DNA of 64,000 nucleotides. Origin: Begonia masoniana. Taxonomy: Eukaryota > Streptophyta > Magnoliopsida > Cucurbitales > Begoniaceae. Numbering within the stretch: the first letter of the stretch is position 1; each line of letters opens with the position of its first letter. The stretch lies in contig CM039508.1 of NCBI GenBank assembly GCA_022432975.1, positions 51,858,300 to 51,922,299 on the forward strand. Reading direction: 5' to 3'. The notes beneath the pieces are model-generated. The model was not told where the DNA came from, did not search any database, and saw only the letters and a list, made by a program, of their open reading frames with translations. This document shows, in pieces, positions 29,506 to 40,515 of the stretch. Both the position numbers and the translations under genes were made by a program.

Positions 29506-30712
29506 CTTAATCAAATTTGTCACATATCCCATATTTTCATTTCGTAGTGGTCATTTTAACTCATTATATTTAATTTGTCTTACTCGATTTTCAAGCGCAC
29601 TCAAGTGGAACATAGAACTTAGTTGGAATGCCTTCTAGTTCTTAAAATTAATCGTGACACCGAATGTGTACAAAAAAGTAAGTGAATCGAGATTTCTAAG
29701 GTGGAATAAATGACCCTACAAGCGAAAAACATTGTACATTTGTCACATTTTATCAAGGTATTAGCTATATTGCTAACCATGCAAAGCAGTGAAATCTAAT
29801 TTTTTTTTAAATTATTGAAAAAATTAGACGAGAAGATAAATTAAAATTAGGAATTAAAAAAAAAAAAAAAAAAATTGAGAGGGGAAGCCCATGCCCCTAG
29901 CATTACTAATCGGATAAAAGAAGAAGAAGCAGCACGTGGACCCCACTTCCCTCGGTGCACGCGTTCATCGGTCCCACCCAACCATTGACAGCTTCCATGT
30001 AGCCCCCACACTCCACGGATCACAGCCATTCCCATTCGCGATCTCTGACTCGCGATGCTATGCCTGTCCGCAACGTTGCATTTAACAACCAATGAAAAGA
30101 GCGCGTGCGGACAACATCTCAAACCAACAGTGGTGGTGGCCGGTGCTGTGGAAGCAACTTCTTTTTGGGGCTTAGTTGACCCACCATCTTGGAGGTGGAC
30201 CACATCAACCTCAACGAACTCCGCCAACTATGCCCACCTCGCCTTTCACACGTGTCTACCTTCTCCTCACACGTGTGTAGGGTTTTCTAAATATTCAAAA
30301 CCCATTACAAAAAAAAATAGCTTCTTTCATTTATATTTTTATTACCAAGTAGCCATTAGAGCCCTAAATTGCAAGAAAATTAACTAAATCTTTGAATATT
30401 ACAACGTAATTCAAAAAGGGTAGATCTTTGCGTTCTTAACGATTAAGATTAGAGAGCCGTACTTGTGTAACCAGTACAGGTATCGCAGGAGTGTTGATAT
30501 CTCTGCTTGGATATGATCATGTAATATTGGCCCTAAATGACATAATTTCACTGAATTTAAAAGCTATCAACAGAGCTGGATCTAAGCATTGTTATTTGCA
30601 GAGGACAAAGCAGTTAATTTGCAGAAACTAATCAAACATGGAATGATATGTAAAACAACAAAGGAGAGACGAGAAAGAGAGAGTTAGGAGTAAAAAAAAT
30701 TTCTTCTTTTTT
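29506..30712. other. Region downstream of the TCP gene, promoter-like sequence at 30180-30380
   Basis: The region contains the 3' flank of the TCP gene on the minus strand. Between 29930 and 30270 it is GC-rich with CACGTG-type cores (CACACGTGT twice near 30250-30275) and GGTCCCAC at 29970. A GTAGGGTTTT telo-box-like motif and AGAGCCCTAAA follow at 30279-30370. That arrangement resembles a plus-strand plant promoter and leader, but no coding region follows before the TCP gene. Confidence 0.35.
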
Positions 30713-31870
30713 TCATGGTTTCAAAGAAGATTGTGTCTTCTGGTTATTCCCATTCCTACCCATAAACTGTAACTCCTGCTTGTCAAAAATCTCCAATGAA
30801 AAATCCCTGAGCATCTGAGCTTTGGACCCGCCATTTCCGCTGCCACTAGAGCTCACGCTAGGCGCCGCCATAGTAGCTGATTTCTCAGCCGTTTTGGGCC
30901 CGGAAGTGCTCGTGCTGACGGCTGAAGTCGACAAGCTGTAGCAGAAGGAGAGCGCTGGCGGCCGGATCTCGATCCCAGACGGAATAGTTACCCCTACTGG
31001 CTGATTTGAGACGAAAGAGGAAATGGGTCTCGCAGACATGTTGAAAACCTGCGTTACAGTCGGCGATATGGTCCATAACTGAGGATTTTGGTTAGACGGT
31101 CCGGCGGCGGTAACCTGGCCTGTGGGAGTAGGCGCAGCCTGAATCATCCAGAAGGCGTTAGCGGGAACCATCATCCCCGCGTTTCCCACGGCCCATACTG
31201 GTAAAAGGCCCTGTGGAATCGCCGCTGTAGGGGTTACCGGTTGGACTGGAGCGAACCCGGTTGAGTGTGAAACCGCTTCGTTTATGTCGAAGAACTCAGA
31301 GTTCGATGGCCGCTTTCTCTTTTTATTCTCGTGATTGCTCAGGCCGTCGGAGTTAGCAGTGGTCGGGATTTTAAGGGTCCCACCTACGGAGACGGCGATG
31401 GCTGGCACAGTTCCGGTTCCTGTGGCCTCAATTATCGCTTGCTCCGCGTGTTCGAGAAGCCACCGAACGGTCTCACCGTCCGATTTGTGACCCAATTCTC
31501 GGGTCAGCTGAAATATTCGGGCAGCGCAGGTAGCGGGTATTCGAATCCTCCGACCTCGTCCCTCTACCTTGGTGTGCCGGTCCTTCGTAGCCCTCCGAGG
31601 TGTACTCACCGGCATCTGCAAAGGCAGCTTCATCGCGACGGGAAGCACCCCAATGGACGGTTCCGGCGGCAGCTTCGTCTTCTCCTCGTGGTCCGATATT
31701 AGGTCGGACTCGACCGGTTCTTCTTTCATCGGGGCAGCTCGAAAAGCCATCTTATAATTTCTGAGCTCCGTCGTCGGAGGGTCTTCTTCCGGGTCGCCAG
31801 CGCTGGTGCTGAGATCGGAGTTGGCTCCGTCGTCGTTGTGATCGAACTCCTGCTCCTGATACGACGTCAT
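30713..31870 (-). CDS. Class I TCP transcription factor (TCP9/TCP19-like), single exon
   Basis: An uninterrupted 385-residue frame starts at the ATG at 31868-31870 ([11 protein letters not shown]). An upstream extension exists only with non-ATG codons. The TCP domain is at about residues 93-150, with [20 protein letters not shown] (basic part), then [19 protein letters not shown] and [12 protein letters not shown], the helix-loop-helix of class I proteins. It is followed by the class [20 protein letters not shown] block and a KKRKRPSN basic patch. The C-terminal part matches the TCP9/TCP19 branch, ending near [17 protein letters not shown]. These nuclear factors bind GGNCCCAC-type sites and regulate growth, leaf development and senescence; the specific role here is not readable. 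The N-terminus is acidic and may be an activation region. Confidence 0.93.
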   Translation of the reverse strand: MTSYQEQEFDHNDDGANSDLSTSAGDPEEDPPTTELRNYKMAFRAAPMKEEPVESDLISDHEEKTKLPPEPSIGVLPVAMKLPLQMPVSTPRRATKDRHTKVEGRGRRIRIPATCAARIFQLTRELGHKSDGETVRWLLEHAEQAIIEATGTGTVPAIAVSVGGTLKIPTTANSDGLSNHENKKRKRPSNSEFFDINEAVSHSTGFAPVQPVTPTAAIPQGLLPVWAVGNAGMMVPANAFWMIQAAPTPTGQVTAAGPSNQNPQLWTISPTVTQVFNMSARPISSFVSNQPVGVTIPSGIEIRPPALSFCYSLSTSAVSTSTSGPKTAEKSATMAAPSVSSSGSGNGGSKAQMLRDFSLEIFDKQELQFMGRNGNNQKTQSSLKP

Positions 31871-32749
31871 GTTGGAAAGATATTCAGTTATTAGGAAGCC
31901 AAGGAAGGAAAAATTGGAGTGTTTGTTTGTTTCCCGGAGAATCAACGGGAAAGAGAGGGTTCGGGGCGTTGGAAGGAAGAGTGGGGGTGGTTAGATGAAT
32001 TAAGGAGACTACAACATGAACTGCAATATAACAGAAACAATGGAACGAGGAGGATAATCCTGTAAATAAAAGGGTCATTCCAAGCAGCTTATCTACATTT
32101 TCTAGCTTTAGGGTTGATTAATATTAAATAATAATCATTATTTTTTTTTATAAAATATAAGTTTTTTCTTTATTATTTATTTCAATAATTGGAATATTAA
32201 TGACTCAAAACCTTTAGGCAGGCCGTATAATCAGACGGAGCAAAATGAGAGAATCAACGGCGGAGAGGAGATCATGAGCGAGGGCCAGGGGGATGGTAGA
32301 GCCACGTTGAGGGGTCCTACGTGGTGGCTACAGGTGATGAAGGGGAGGACCAAGTGGACCACCGGAGGCAGGTGGTCCACCACAAGGGTATCAAACAATG
32401 AGGAGAGAGAGAGAGAGAGAGTGGCGTCAGAAGAGACTGGAAAAAGGTGGGTTTGTAATTTCTGGGTTAATAAATGGATTTCATTGGTTGACACCTCAAT
32501 TGCTCTGGTGTGGTGGTCCCTACACTATCAGAATTCAAACCCACCAAATTCCTCCTCCTTCCTTGATGTGCCAATGACTCATCCCCATTTTGACATTCAC
32601 ATGGACCCACATTTCACCCCTCTCCCCCTTGAGCCTCCCCCTTTTTCACATTCTAAGTCCTTCAATGTCCTTCTGCTTCCGGCTCAGGGAGGAAAACCAG
32701 CTCTTGATAGAATCAACAGATGAGAATTGACAGTCAAAGACAGAAGGTT
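31871..32749. other. Upstream region of the TCP gene
   Basis: Directly upstream lies the leader of the minus-strand TCP gene. At 32240-32720 there is GC-richer DNA with a short GA run (32403-32420) and a GTGGTCCC motif near 32511. A plus-strand open frame of 149 codons here (32274-32723) has no recognisable domain and low-complexity content; it was not called. Confidence 0.4.
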
Positions 32750-33159
32750 AGTTGAGAATTAAACTCAAACAATAGTTTTACAAGGGTTGCTTCAAATAAG
32801 AATTTGAAGGACCAAATTTTATTCATTTTTAACGTATGACCTATGGATTTGAAGCCCAAGATGTCTACTTTCCAATGATTTAAGTTTCAAGTCGTTTGAA
32901 GTTCTTTAGAAGAAGTTATGACCATTTTAATATTGAAGAGTCATGAATAAATGTGATATTTTATATTCCTAGTCTTTAATTATGTTTATGTTATGAATGT
33001 AAAGAATCAATCATGACTCTATAAATAATGTAATATGTTTCATTTTCAAATAAGAGGGAAGACAAGACATAAAAATATATTTGAAAAGCTTTAGAGTAGT
33101 GTTTTTCTCTTTCTCTCTTCAAACAAACACTATTATTGTTATCAAATTGGTATCAGAGC

Positions 33160-34603
33160 ATGGCGAACTATAGAAGCACATCATTGGGACAGATGTCGTT
33201 GCCACGACTCACTAAGACGAACTACGACAATTGGAGTATTCAAATGCGTGCATTGCTCGGAGCACAAGACGCATGAGAAGTTGTAGAAATTGGCTTCACG
33301 AAGGCGGAAGCTATTGATTCCTTGATGGCGAATCAATTAAAAGCGTTGAAAGAAATACTAGTGAAGGACAAGACCGCTCTCTATATTTTGTTTCAAGCAG
33401 TAGAGGAGTCGGGTTTTGAGAAGATAGTCGGTGCATTAACTTCGAAGGAAGCATGAGATATTTTGCAAAAGGTGTACAAGGGTGCCGACTGAGTTAAACA
33501 AGTGCGGCTTCAAACTCTTCGAGGCGAGTTGGAGGCTATGAAAATGAAGGAGACAAAAGACATATCAACCTACATAACGCGTGTGCAAACGGTGGTGAAT
33601 CAACTTAAATGTAATGGAGAAACCCTCACTGATGCAAGGGTCGTGGAGAAAATTTTTCGGTCATTGACTGAGAATTTTGAGAATGTTGTATGCGCAATCA
33701 AGGAGTCGAAGAATTTGGAAGAGATGACCGTCGATGAACTCACGGGCTATCTTGAGGTACAGGAAGAAAGGAAAAAGAAGAAGGCACAAGAAGTCTTGGA
33801 GGAGACCTTACAAACAAAGGCAACTATCAAGGAGGATAAGTCAATGTACGCGCAACACAATCAAGGAAGAGGACGTAGTCGTGGTGGTCATGATTTCGGT
33901 CGCGGTGGAGGTCACAATCGTGAAAGCAATCATGAGGAAAAGGCCAAGATGAGTCAACAAAATTGGCGTGGACAAGGACGCAATCATGAGAAAGGCGGTC
34001 TATCAAATCGCTCAAATATCTAGTGTTACAATTGCGGTAAGTATGGACACTACACAAAGGAGTGCTACTCTGAGAAAAAGGTGAAAGAAAACGTGAACCT
34101 AGTCACGGAAGATGAGACGAAGGACGATGACGTTCTCATGATGACCCGAAAGGGTTTCACTTCGAATAGCGAAATGGTGTGGTATCTCGACATCGGTGCT
34201 AGCAATCATATGTGTAGACACAAACATCTATTTGTTGATATATAAGAGATAAAAGATGAACACGTGTCTTTTAGAGACGCGTCAAAGGTCCAAGTCAGAG
34301 GCCGGGGAAAGATATATTTTTCCAAAAATGATGGAAAAGAAGGAACAATAGAATGTCTACTATGTACCCAACTTGAAGAGTAACATTCTTAGCATGGGTC
34401 AATTATTGGAGAAGAGATGTTCGGTCTTCATGAAAGACCAGATGTTGCACTTGAAGAACAAAGATGGTCGCTTGCTCACACATGTGGAAATGACAAAAAA
34501 TCGAATGTTCAAACTCAATTTCAAAAACGTGCAACAAAAATTAGACAGAAAAGGCAAACACGTTTCCGTCACTAGTACTCACCTGGTGAAGGGGAAAAAT
34601 TGA
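33160..34603 (+). pseudogene. Copia gag and protease start, with several stop codons
   Basis: Translation from the ATG at about 33160 gives a copia gag N-terminus (SLPRLTKTNYDNWSIQMRALL). A long gag frame follows (33502-34023) with UBN2-type text, an RGRGRSRGG-like basic stretch, then a CCHC zinc knuckle CYNCGKYGHYTKEC at about 34026-34067. Next comes the protease motif as WYLDIGASNHM, where the catalytic triplet DTG reads DIG. Further on is the NILSMGQLLEK region. Stops occur at about 33274, 33454, 33490 and 34021. The first three fit single G-to-A or C-to-T changes. It cannot produce a working protein. Confidence 0.85.
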
Positions 34604-34609
34604 AAAAGT

Positions 34610-35150
34610 TTAGAGATAACCGTTGTTTCCAGTGCACCTAAAAAATGTACCGGGAAGCTGGAATCTCCGGTGGCCATGTCTCCAAGGAAGGCAACGAGAA
34701 TTGCAGTATTAATGGATAGATTTTTCGGGACGATAAAGAAAGCTAAAAAGGAGCTTGCTACTTCTGCTCTTACTGACCGTGATCTTAAAAGGGAGGTTCA
34801 GTTCAAAGTGATAAACAAAGTAAGAGAAAAATGGAGGTTCAGCTGAAAAAGCAAAGGAAAAGAGAAAGAGAAGCTCTATAAAGAATTGAAAATACGATGA
34901 AGTTCGGCATGGATCACGAGGCTCTCAAGAAATTCAAATGGCTTCTTGGGTATCCAGAGTTTACGATGACTGACAATAGCAGAAGATTAGTAGAAAACAT
35001 AGGTGTGGAGGAAAGAGAGATACCCCCGTCCCCACGTACGCTCAAGATCAAGGTGGAATCACTGATTTCTGAATCGAAGAGAAACTTTCTGAGAAGAAAG
35101 AAACACAAGGAAAGAAAATTGATTCATCGTTACGAAAAAGAAAGTCGACG
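34610..35150 (+). pseudogene. Host-like sequence captured inside the copia element (tentative GTE/BET-type fragment)
   Basis: Where integrase and reverse transcriptase should be, the plus strand instead encodes VVSSAPKKCTGKL, then MSPRKATRIAVLMDRF and GTIKKAKKELATSALTDRDL. In another frame come a highly charged helix (QLKKQRKREREALYRIENTM) and TMTDNSRRLVENIGVE. Order and character resemble the C-terminal part of plant bromodomain GTE proteins (an RKA-R-A-L-x-x-RF-x-x-TI-x-KA motif, then a Lys/Arg/Glu helix ending in a REAA-MEKT-like segment). Frames change at least once and there are stops. The assignment to GTE is from memory and uncertain; that it is not copia pol is clearer. Confidence 0.4.
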
Positions 35151-35274
35151 GCGGCAAGAAGTGGCAGATATTTTTAAAAAGCCGCTGCCAACAATGTTGT
35201 TTGAAAACTTCAAGGAGATGATCGGAATGAAAGATCGAAAATGTTTGAGCTTAAAGGAGGAATTTGTTGAGAAT
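35150..35274 (+). pseudogene. C-terminal end of the copia polyprotein
   Basis: VADIFKKPLPTMLFENFKEM followed by a short tail is the typical end of the copia RNase H region (DI-TKPLP-x-x-F-x-x-F-x-x-M). It runs to the stop just inside the 3' LTR. It is joined directly to non-copia sequence upstream. Confidence 0.8.
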
Positions 35275-35493
35275 TAAACTCAAACAACAGTTTCGTAGGG
35301 GCTATTTCAAACAAGAATTTGAAGAACCAAACGTTATTCATTTTTAACGTATGACCTATGGATTTGAAGCCCCAAATGCCTAATTTCTAATGGTTTACAT
35401 TTCAAGGCGTTTGAAGTTTTCTAGAAGAAGTTATGATCATTTTAGTGTAGAAGGGTCAAGAATAAATGTGATGTTTTATATTCCTAGTCTTTA

Positions 35494-37711
35494 TGTCACG
35501 ATCCCAAGAGGAATCGCCACACAATTCATTACTTAGTCTCTTAATCATTTTGTTCTTACCTCACACACCTTGATCATTATTAGTGTTAATATTATATTAT
35601 TTTTTTAAGCATCTCTTAAACTGCATCTACCGATAGAGTCATAAACTCACATCGACCGATGATCATGTGTCCGCCACGCAACACGTCTGATTTCAACCAG
35701 CAATAGACATCCACCGGTGGTCACGGGCATTGCACGTGTCTAATTAAAGACATCGCCCGGTCTCGAACATTCTCCACTAGATATTCATATTTACACTACA
35801 CCGACCGGTGGTCATGTGCGCCTCGCGTGACTAATTAAAACATTACTCGGGCACTAAACAACAAGAAAATACTCACATCATCCGGTGACTAAACGAAAAA
35901 TTACATTCCCATCATCCAGTGACTAAACATACTACATCATCCGGTGACTAAACATACTACATCATCCGGTGACTAAGACTCAATCGTTCAACTTCTATCA
36001 TTTGACATCCGCCGATGACGTCAGCCGGGTGATTGCCTCATCCAGCTTCTTTCATACGGCAGTAAAACACTATAATCATCAACCAACTTCATCCAAATCT
36101 TAACTTGGTAACTATAAACCGCAATGAGTGAGAATCATAGACTCATCCAGAATACACATAGCGGAAGACTTAGGTTAATAACACGTTCCATATCCTAAAA
36201 AAACATTCTCAGACTCAGTAATCAAATCAAACAATCTCAAACTCAATGTTGTAAGATAATCTTATCCTACCCAGACTTTCATATTTAAAATCATACTGAC
36301 ATCATGCACGCATTAACCAGGGGTCTTAATCGCCTATCCAGCCTTGCACTGTCATTCTGAGCATCCTCTAGCAACCGGATTTAAGCATCATCTCTGGATT
36401 GGGAATCCTCACCTGTGAACTCTTGACCTACATCATAAGGTTTAACTATAAGCCTAATGCTTAGTAAGGAATGTAACACTAACATGGATGCATGAATGTA
36501 TAATTCAGGAAACACATGCTCATAAGTCTTTTCTTGTTCATATCTTTGCTCGTAATCATCATTCATAATCATTGATCATATTCTTCATTTAAGTTGTGTG
36601 GATTAAGAGAGGATTTGTGCCGGTAAAGGAGGTTCCACAGTGAGTTTGATCTTGGTCCCTACTGCGGGTCGTATTCATATGTCCCTCTTTTGGACTGTGA
36701 CATACGCCGAACCGCCCCCAACCCTCACTTAGCCCACGTTGCATAAGTTTTATCTTCTTACTTTATTCATGAGAAAACCATGCTCTTAAAACATTTTCAT
36801 ATGCATAAAATAGTCATGATGCATGTACATGGAAATTCTTAAATCATCAAGCTACAGAACAGAGTATCCTCCCAACATGAAAATTTACCATTAAACTAAA
36901 CATTAACATAAGTACGAGACAGTAGCATAAATGGCCTCTAATTGTCATGTCAGTTACTATCTAGCATCCTTTGATGTAGGGTCCTAATGACCGAGAAACC
37001 TATACATTCACTTACCTGGTTTCCTTAGCAACTTGAGCTCTTCTCTTCGGACTTCTTCGCCTAAAACATTTACATTGCAGTAGTGAAAACAAAAATCCTA
37101 TTAGTTCTAATCACAGGTCATCCTAGGGTCTAATAGCTAAAGTCATTCACGAATCCATAGTTTAATACTCTGTGCAGTCTGAAATCCAAAAACTGAAATA
37201 GACAGACTCGACTATCGATTACTCAGGGTTGGTTATTTTAAATGTCCAGAATCGATTCGGAATGACATTACCGATCTCGGATTTTAAAACGTCCTTATTA
37301 TTACACGGCCATTGAAGATTCCAGAACTTCAACACATAACTGAAAACAGAGTTTAACGACTAATAGATAGCTACATTACCAAACTCGTACCTCGAGCACA
37401 AAGTAGCCGAGAAGTAGCAAGGACACCGATCGTCAAAGGAGAGATTTCCAGCTGACAGAGAGCGAGAGCTCGAGAGAGAAAATCGCCGAGAGTAATGACG
37501 GCTACAGTGAGGTTTAATGTAGGTTTGAACTCTTTCCATTTTCTTTAAATACCGGTCTCAATCCACTATTATTACAACTTTGCCACTCAACTTAGTTTAA
37601 ATCCACATGAAATTAATTAAGCTTGACACAAAATTCTAAACCGCGAAGATTGAATATTCATTACCGTTAAAACAGTTAGGAAGTCACCTGGTCGTCTTGT
37701 CGGGTGTTACA
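35494..37711. mobile_element. Nested 2.2-kb solo LTR in the copia 3' LTR
   Basis: The insertion begins TGTCACGATCCCAAG and ends GGGTGTTACA, with CTTTA on both sides (35489-35493 and 37712-37716). The uninterrupted site is visible in the copia 5' LTR (AGTCTTTAATTATG). The TGTCACGATCC start and TTACA end are typical of plant Ty3/gypsy LTRs, and a length of 2,218 bp without primer-binding site or coding sequence indicates a solo LTR. It includes a block of CATCCGGTGACTAAAC repeats. Confidence 0.85.
35876..35975. repeat. CATCCGGTGACTAAAC short tandem repeats
   Basis: Four copies of CATC(C)(G/A)GTGACTAA(A/G) occur at about 35878-35973. The later ones are spaced 24-25 bp apart by an ATACTACAT linker. 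They lie within the nested solo LTR, and further diverged CCGGTG(A/G)TCA phrases precede them from 35630. Confidence 0.8.
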
Positions 37712-37884
37712 CTTTAATTATATTTATGTTATAAATGTAAAGAGTCAAGCATGACTCTATAAATAGTGCAATATATTTTATTGTCAAATAAGAGGGAAGA
37801 CAAGACATAGAAATATATTTGAAAAGTTGTAGAGTAGTGTCATACTCTTTCTCTCTTCAAACAAACACTCTATTATTGTTATCA

Positions 37885-39060
37885 AGGTTAACACTTAACC
37901 ATGTACCATAGCTTCAAAATCGAAAGAAACTAGGCAAAATAAAGCATACACAGTTGCAATTTGAATAGGTAGAACATTTCTAACAATCATCTTGTGTACT
38001 AGTATTCACAAGAAAACTGAAAGATTTTACTGACCTCCCAAGTTGAGCGAGAAGAATAACAATTGCAGCATTAAAATTCTCAACATCAAATCTTAATGCT
38101 AGAAGAATCTTCCTTTTTATTTTCTTCTAAATCAACTGACATCTGATCAATATGGTCTTTCTCTGTCATAGGTGTCGTCTTGTTAATCACCACAAGCTCT
38201 TTCACATCTTTTGGTTTATTCAATTCAGGATCATTTACAACAGTTTTTTTCACATTTTTCAACCTCCACTTTTCTGTTCAACGCCACAAATTTGGAAGAG
38301 TCCAAAACAAAAAGTTGATTCATCTGCTTCTCTCAGTAAAAGTATTTGACTTAGGGCTCCCTTTCTTATTTATCGTTTCAACATTGGTTTGTTTTTTTAT
38401 GTGGCCAAAGTTTCTTCAACACGCCTTTGTAATTGCTCAGCCGAGCACCTCTTTTCTTCCAACTGCTGAACCAAGCTTTTCAGCACGGGCTTTTTCTCTG
38501 TTAGTCAATTTCTCCTTTGCTTCTGCAAGTATCTGTTGCTCCTTTGCTTTAGACATCTCTATATCAGCACGTTTTTTTTCTCTTTGATTGCCTTCTTTCT
38601 TTCTGCCTCATGTTTTTTGCGTGTATCTTGCAACATTGTAGCCTCAGTAGCCAACTTTAATTTTAATTCATTAGCTTCTTCTTTTAATAACTCCAGTTGT
38701 TGCCTATATTCGTTAATTTTCTCTGCTTCAACACTGCAATGTTTCTTTTGTTCGTCAACCCTGCTCTTTTCAGTTTTTAATAATCTATAAGCTTCAGAAG
38801 CCTCCTTACATACCAAGGCATTTTTTCTTTCAGGTTCCGCTTTTCTTTTCTCAGTCTCTTTCTGAGCCACTCTCAGAAACATGGGTCTGAAGAAGCTCCA
38901 CTTCCTTAGCTGCAGATTGATCTTTCTTCTACTGCAACGAAAAGATCTCTGACGTCAAGGCAGAAATTTCATTTTCTAGACAAACCCTAGAACTCAAATC
39001 GTTTTTTCCACCATCGTTCAAATTTTTTTTCACCTTCTCTTCCTCGTATGCTGCCAAGAC
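37885..39060 (-). pseudogene. Fragment of an unidentified coiled-coil gene
   Basis: On the minus strand the best piece is 38882-38559, a 107-codon open stretch rich in Lys, Glu and Ala with heptad-like spacing (RLLKTEKSRVDEQKKHC, EYRQQLELLKEEANELKLKL). Neighbouring frames continue the same style upstream (SALTSEIFSLQ, AAKEVELLQTHVSE near 38900-39050) and downstream to about 38090, interrupted by stops and frame changes. It looks like a pseudogenised piece of a long plant coiled-coil protein. The family was not identified. It abuts the copia right flank. Confidence 0.5.
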
Positions 39061-39294
39061 AAACAAAACAGCTTGCTTACAACAACTTCACATCCAATTT
39101 CAAATTGAAAATACACAAACCGACAAACAAAAGCATAAAGAAGACCGCAAAGTAAAGGCTTATTACATATTTACATAAAGGGTCTAAACCAATTTGAATG
39201 TTTAATTTGAAACACATTCTAATTTAAAAAAAAAAAAAATAAATAAAACTTTACACTATAAAAAATATAACAGATCAAATCATGACGAGTGACT

Positions 39295-39735
39295 GATCAT
39301 CCCCGTTCTGTCCAGTGCTTACGTCGCACTGGACATATTGATTCAGGGGTCGATGTGGGGGGCAGGGACCCCCCGTCCAACGTGCACCGCACGTAATTGG
39401 AGAATGGGGGGTCTCCGCCCCCAACGACCCTTGTTCTTGCCTCCTCATTTTAGAGGTATTCGAGAACGGGGGTCACAACCCGGAAACGACCCCCGTTCTT
39501 AAGAACAATGTTTACGAACATGGGGTAGTTTGGGGGCGGTGACCCTATGTTCGCCCCCAAAAATATTAGGGGATGAGAACGGGAGATCACCGCCCTGAAA
39601 CCACCCATCGTTTTCAAAATTAGGGTTGGAGAACGAGGGGCCGGTTGGGGGGGGGCGGGGACCCCCTATTCTTAAAATTAGAGCTGATAACAAGGAGTCA
39701 TTGCTCTAAAACCGGGGGGGGGATCCTTGACCGTA
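39295..39735. repeat. GC-rich inverted-repeat zone
   Basis: This contains several perfect hairpins. TGTCCAGTGC and GCACTGGACA (39309-39335) are separated by 7 nt. GAACGGGGGTC and GACCCCCGTTC (39462-39499) are separated by about 15 nt. Variants of GAGAACGGGGGTC followed by CCGCCCC/AACGACCCC recur about every 60-80 bp to 39665. G-runs of 6-9 occur at several places. It is strikingly GC-rich against the AT-rich surroundings and has no open frame. Confidence 0.75.
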
Positions 39736-40515
39736 TATAAAAAATCAGCCCTCCCTTCCTCCTTCTATTGCTGAAAAATCTGATTTCCTCTCGGCCCCAA
39801 CCGCGATTCTAACACAAAATCTGACTATTTCACGTCCATATCGTGTTGATTTCCCCATCCCTAATCCTGGTCTTCCAATATAATCAAAAATCCCACAAAT
39901 ATGAGCCCTAAATCATCAAAATCTTCAATTCAACCTAAATCGTCAAATTTCCCTCAAATGGCACCCAAATTAATGATTAAACGAAAGACTATCCCTTCAC
40001 AAGAAGGTCCGTCACAAGGTGGCCCGAGCGAATGGCCTTCGCCAAATCGCCTATCGATGTCACAAGGAAGACCATTTCAAGGGGGTCTAAAAAACCGGCC
40101 ACCGTCGTCACATAGTGCTCCGTGTGAAGTGCAACGACGACCAACTAAGTAGTTTTCGAATGAATTTCAAAATTAGACGTGTAAGGAGCAGTTTGAGCAA
40201 GATATGTCATTCAAAGACTGTCAACTTTAGATGTTGGAAGTCATTGGAGATCAATATATGTTCGACAGAGTTGCCCTACACGGAGTGTGCGGATTGAAGA
40301 GCAATAGTTGCAATAAAATTATTTCTTTGTTTTATGAAAACTTGACCTCTACTACGAGGTCAGGATGTTTAAAGACGTATATCTTTGATACAGATATTTT
40401 GATACCTCCAGAGATGGTTAATGAAGTACTCGGGTTTGCTAGAGAAGAGAATGAGGTGGAGAGATACTACTATGCTTCCCGAGATTGTGATTTTTTCAGA
40501 TCGGCGGAGGGACTT
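39736..40515 (+). pseudogene. Fragment of a plant transposon-encoded protein
   Basis: A plus-strand frame at 40231-40515 (MLEVIGDQYMFDRVALHG, then SLFYENLTSTTR, then DILIPPEMVNEVLGFAREEN) has the pattern of the N-terminal domain often annotated as putative plant transposon protein (a short helix, FYANL-like motif, then a V-x-x-VLG motif). Upstream (39901-40152) lies a Pro/Ser-rich frame that may be its leader. The open frame is cut off at 40515 by LTR-like DNA starting TGTAACGACCCG. Confidence 0.5.

Larger units (their letters stand above)
32750..37884 (+). mobile_element. Decayed copia LTR retrotransposon with most of pol replaced
   Basis: The 5' LTR is 32750-33144, the primer-binding site TGGTATCAGAGC is 33148-33159, and a GGAGGAATT purine tract precedes the 3' LTR at 35265. 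The 3' LTR ends at 37884 and is split by a nested 2.2-kb insertion. Flanks are AGGTT on both sides (32745-32749 and 37885-37889). Without the insertion the LTRs are 395 and 397 bp. The internal part is only about 2.1 kb. It keeps gag, the start of the protease and the last roughly 40 residues of the polyprotein, but lacks integrase and reverse transcriptase. Confidence 0.88.

Noticed and set aside
32274..32723. 149-codon plus-strand open frame upstream of TCP
   Set aside because: Composition follows local GC content; no domain, and it overlaps the likely TCP upstream region.
35876..35975. CRISPR-like array
   Set aside because: Repeats with nearly constant ATACTACAT linkers in a plant LTR; spacers are not unique.
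38180..38790. Plus-strand open frames with Phe/Ser-rich text
   Set aside because: They are antisense shadows of the Lys/Glu-rich coiled-coil fragment on the minus strand.
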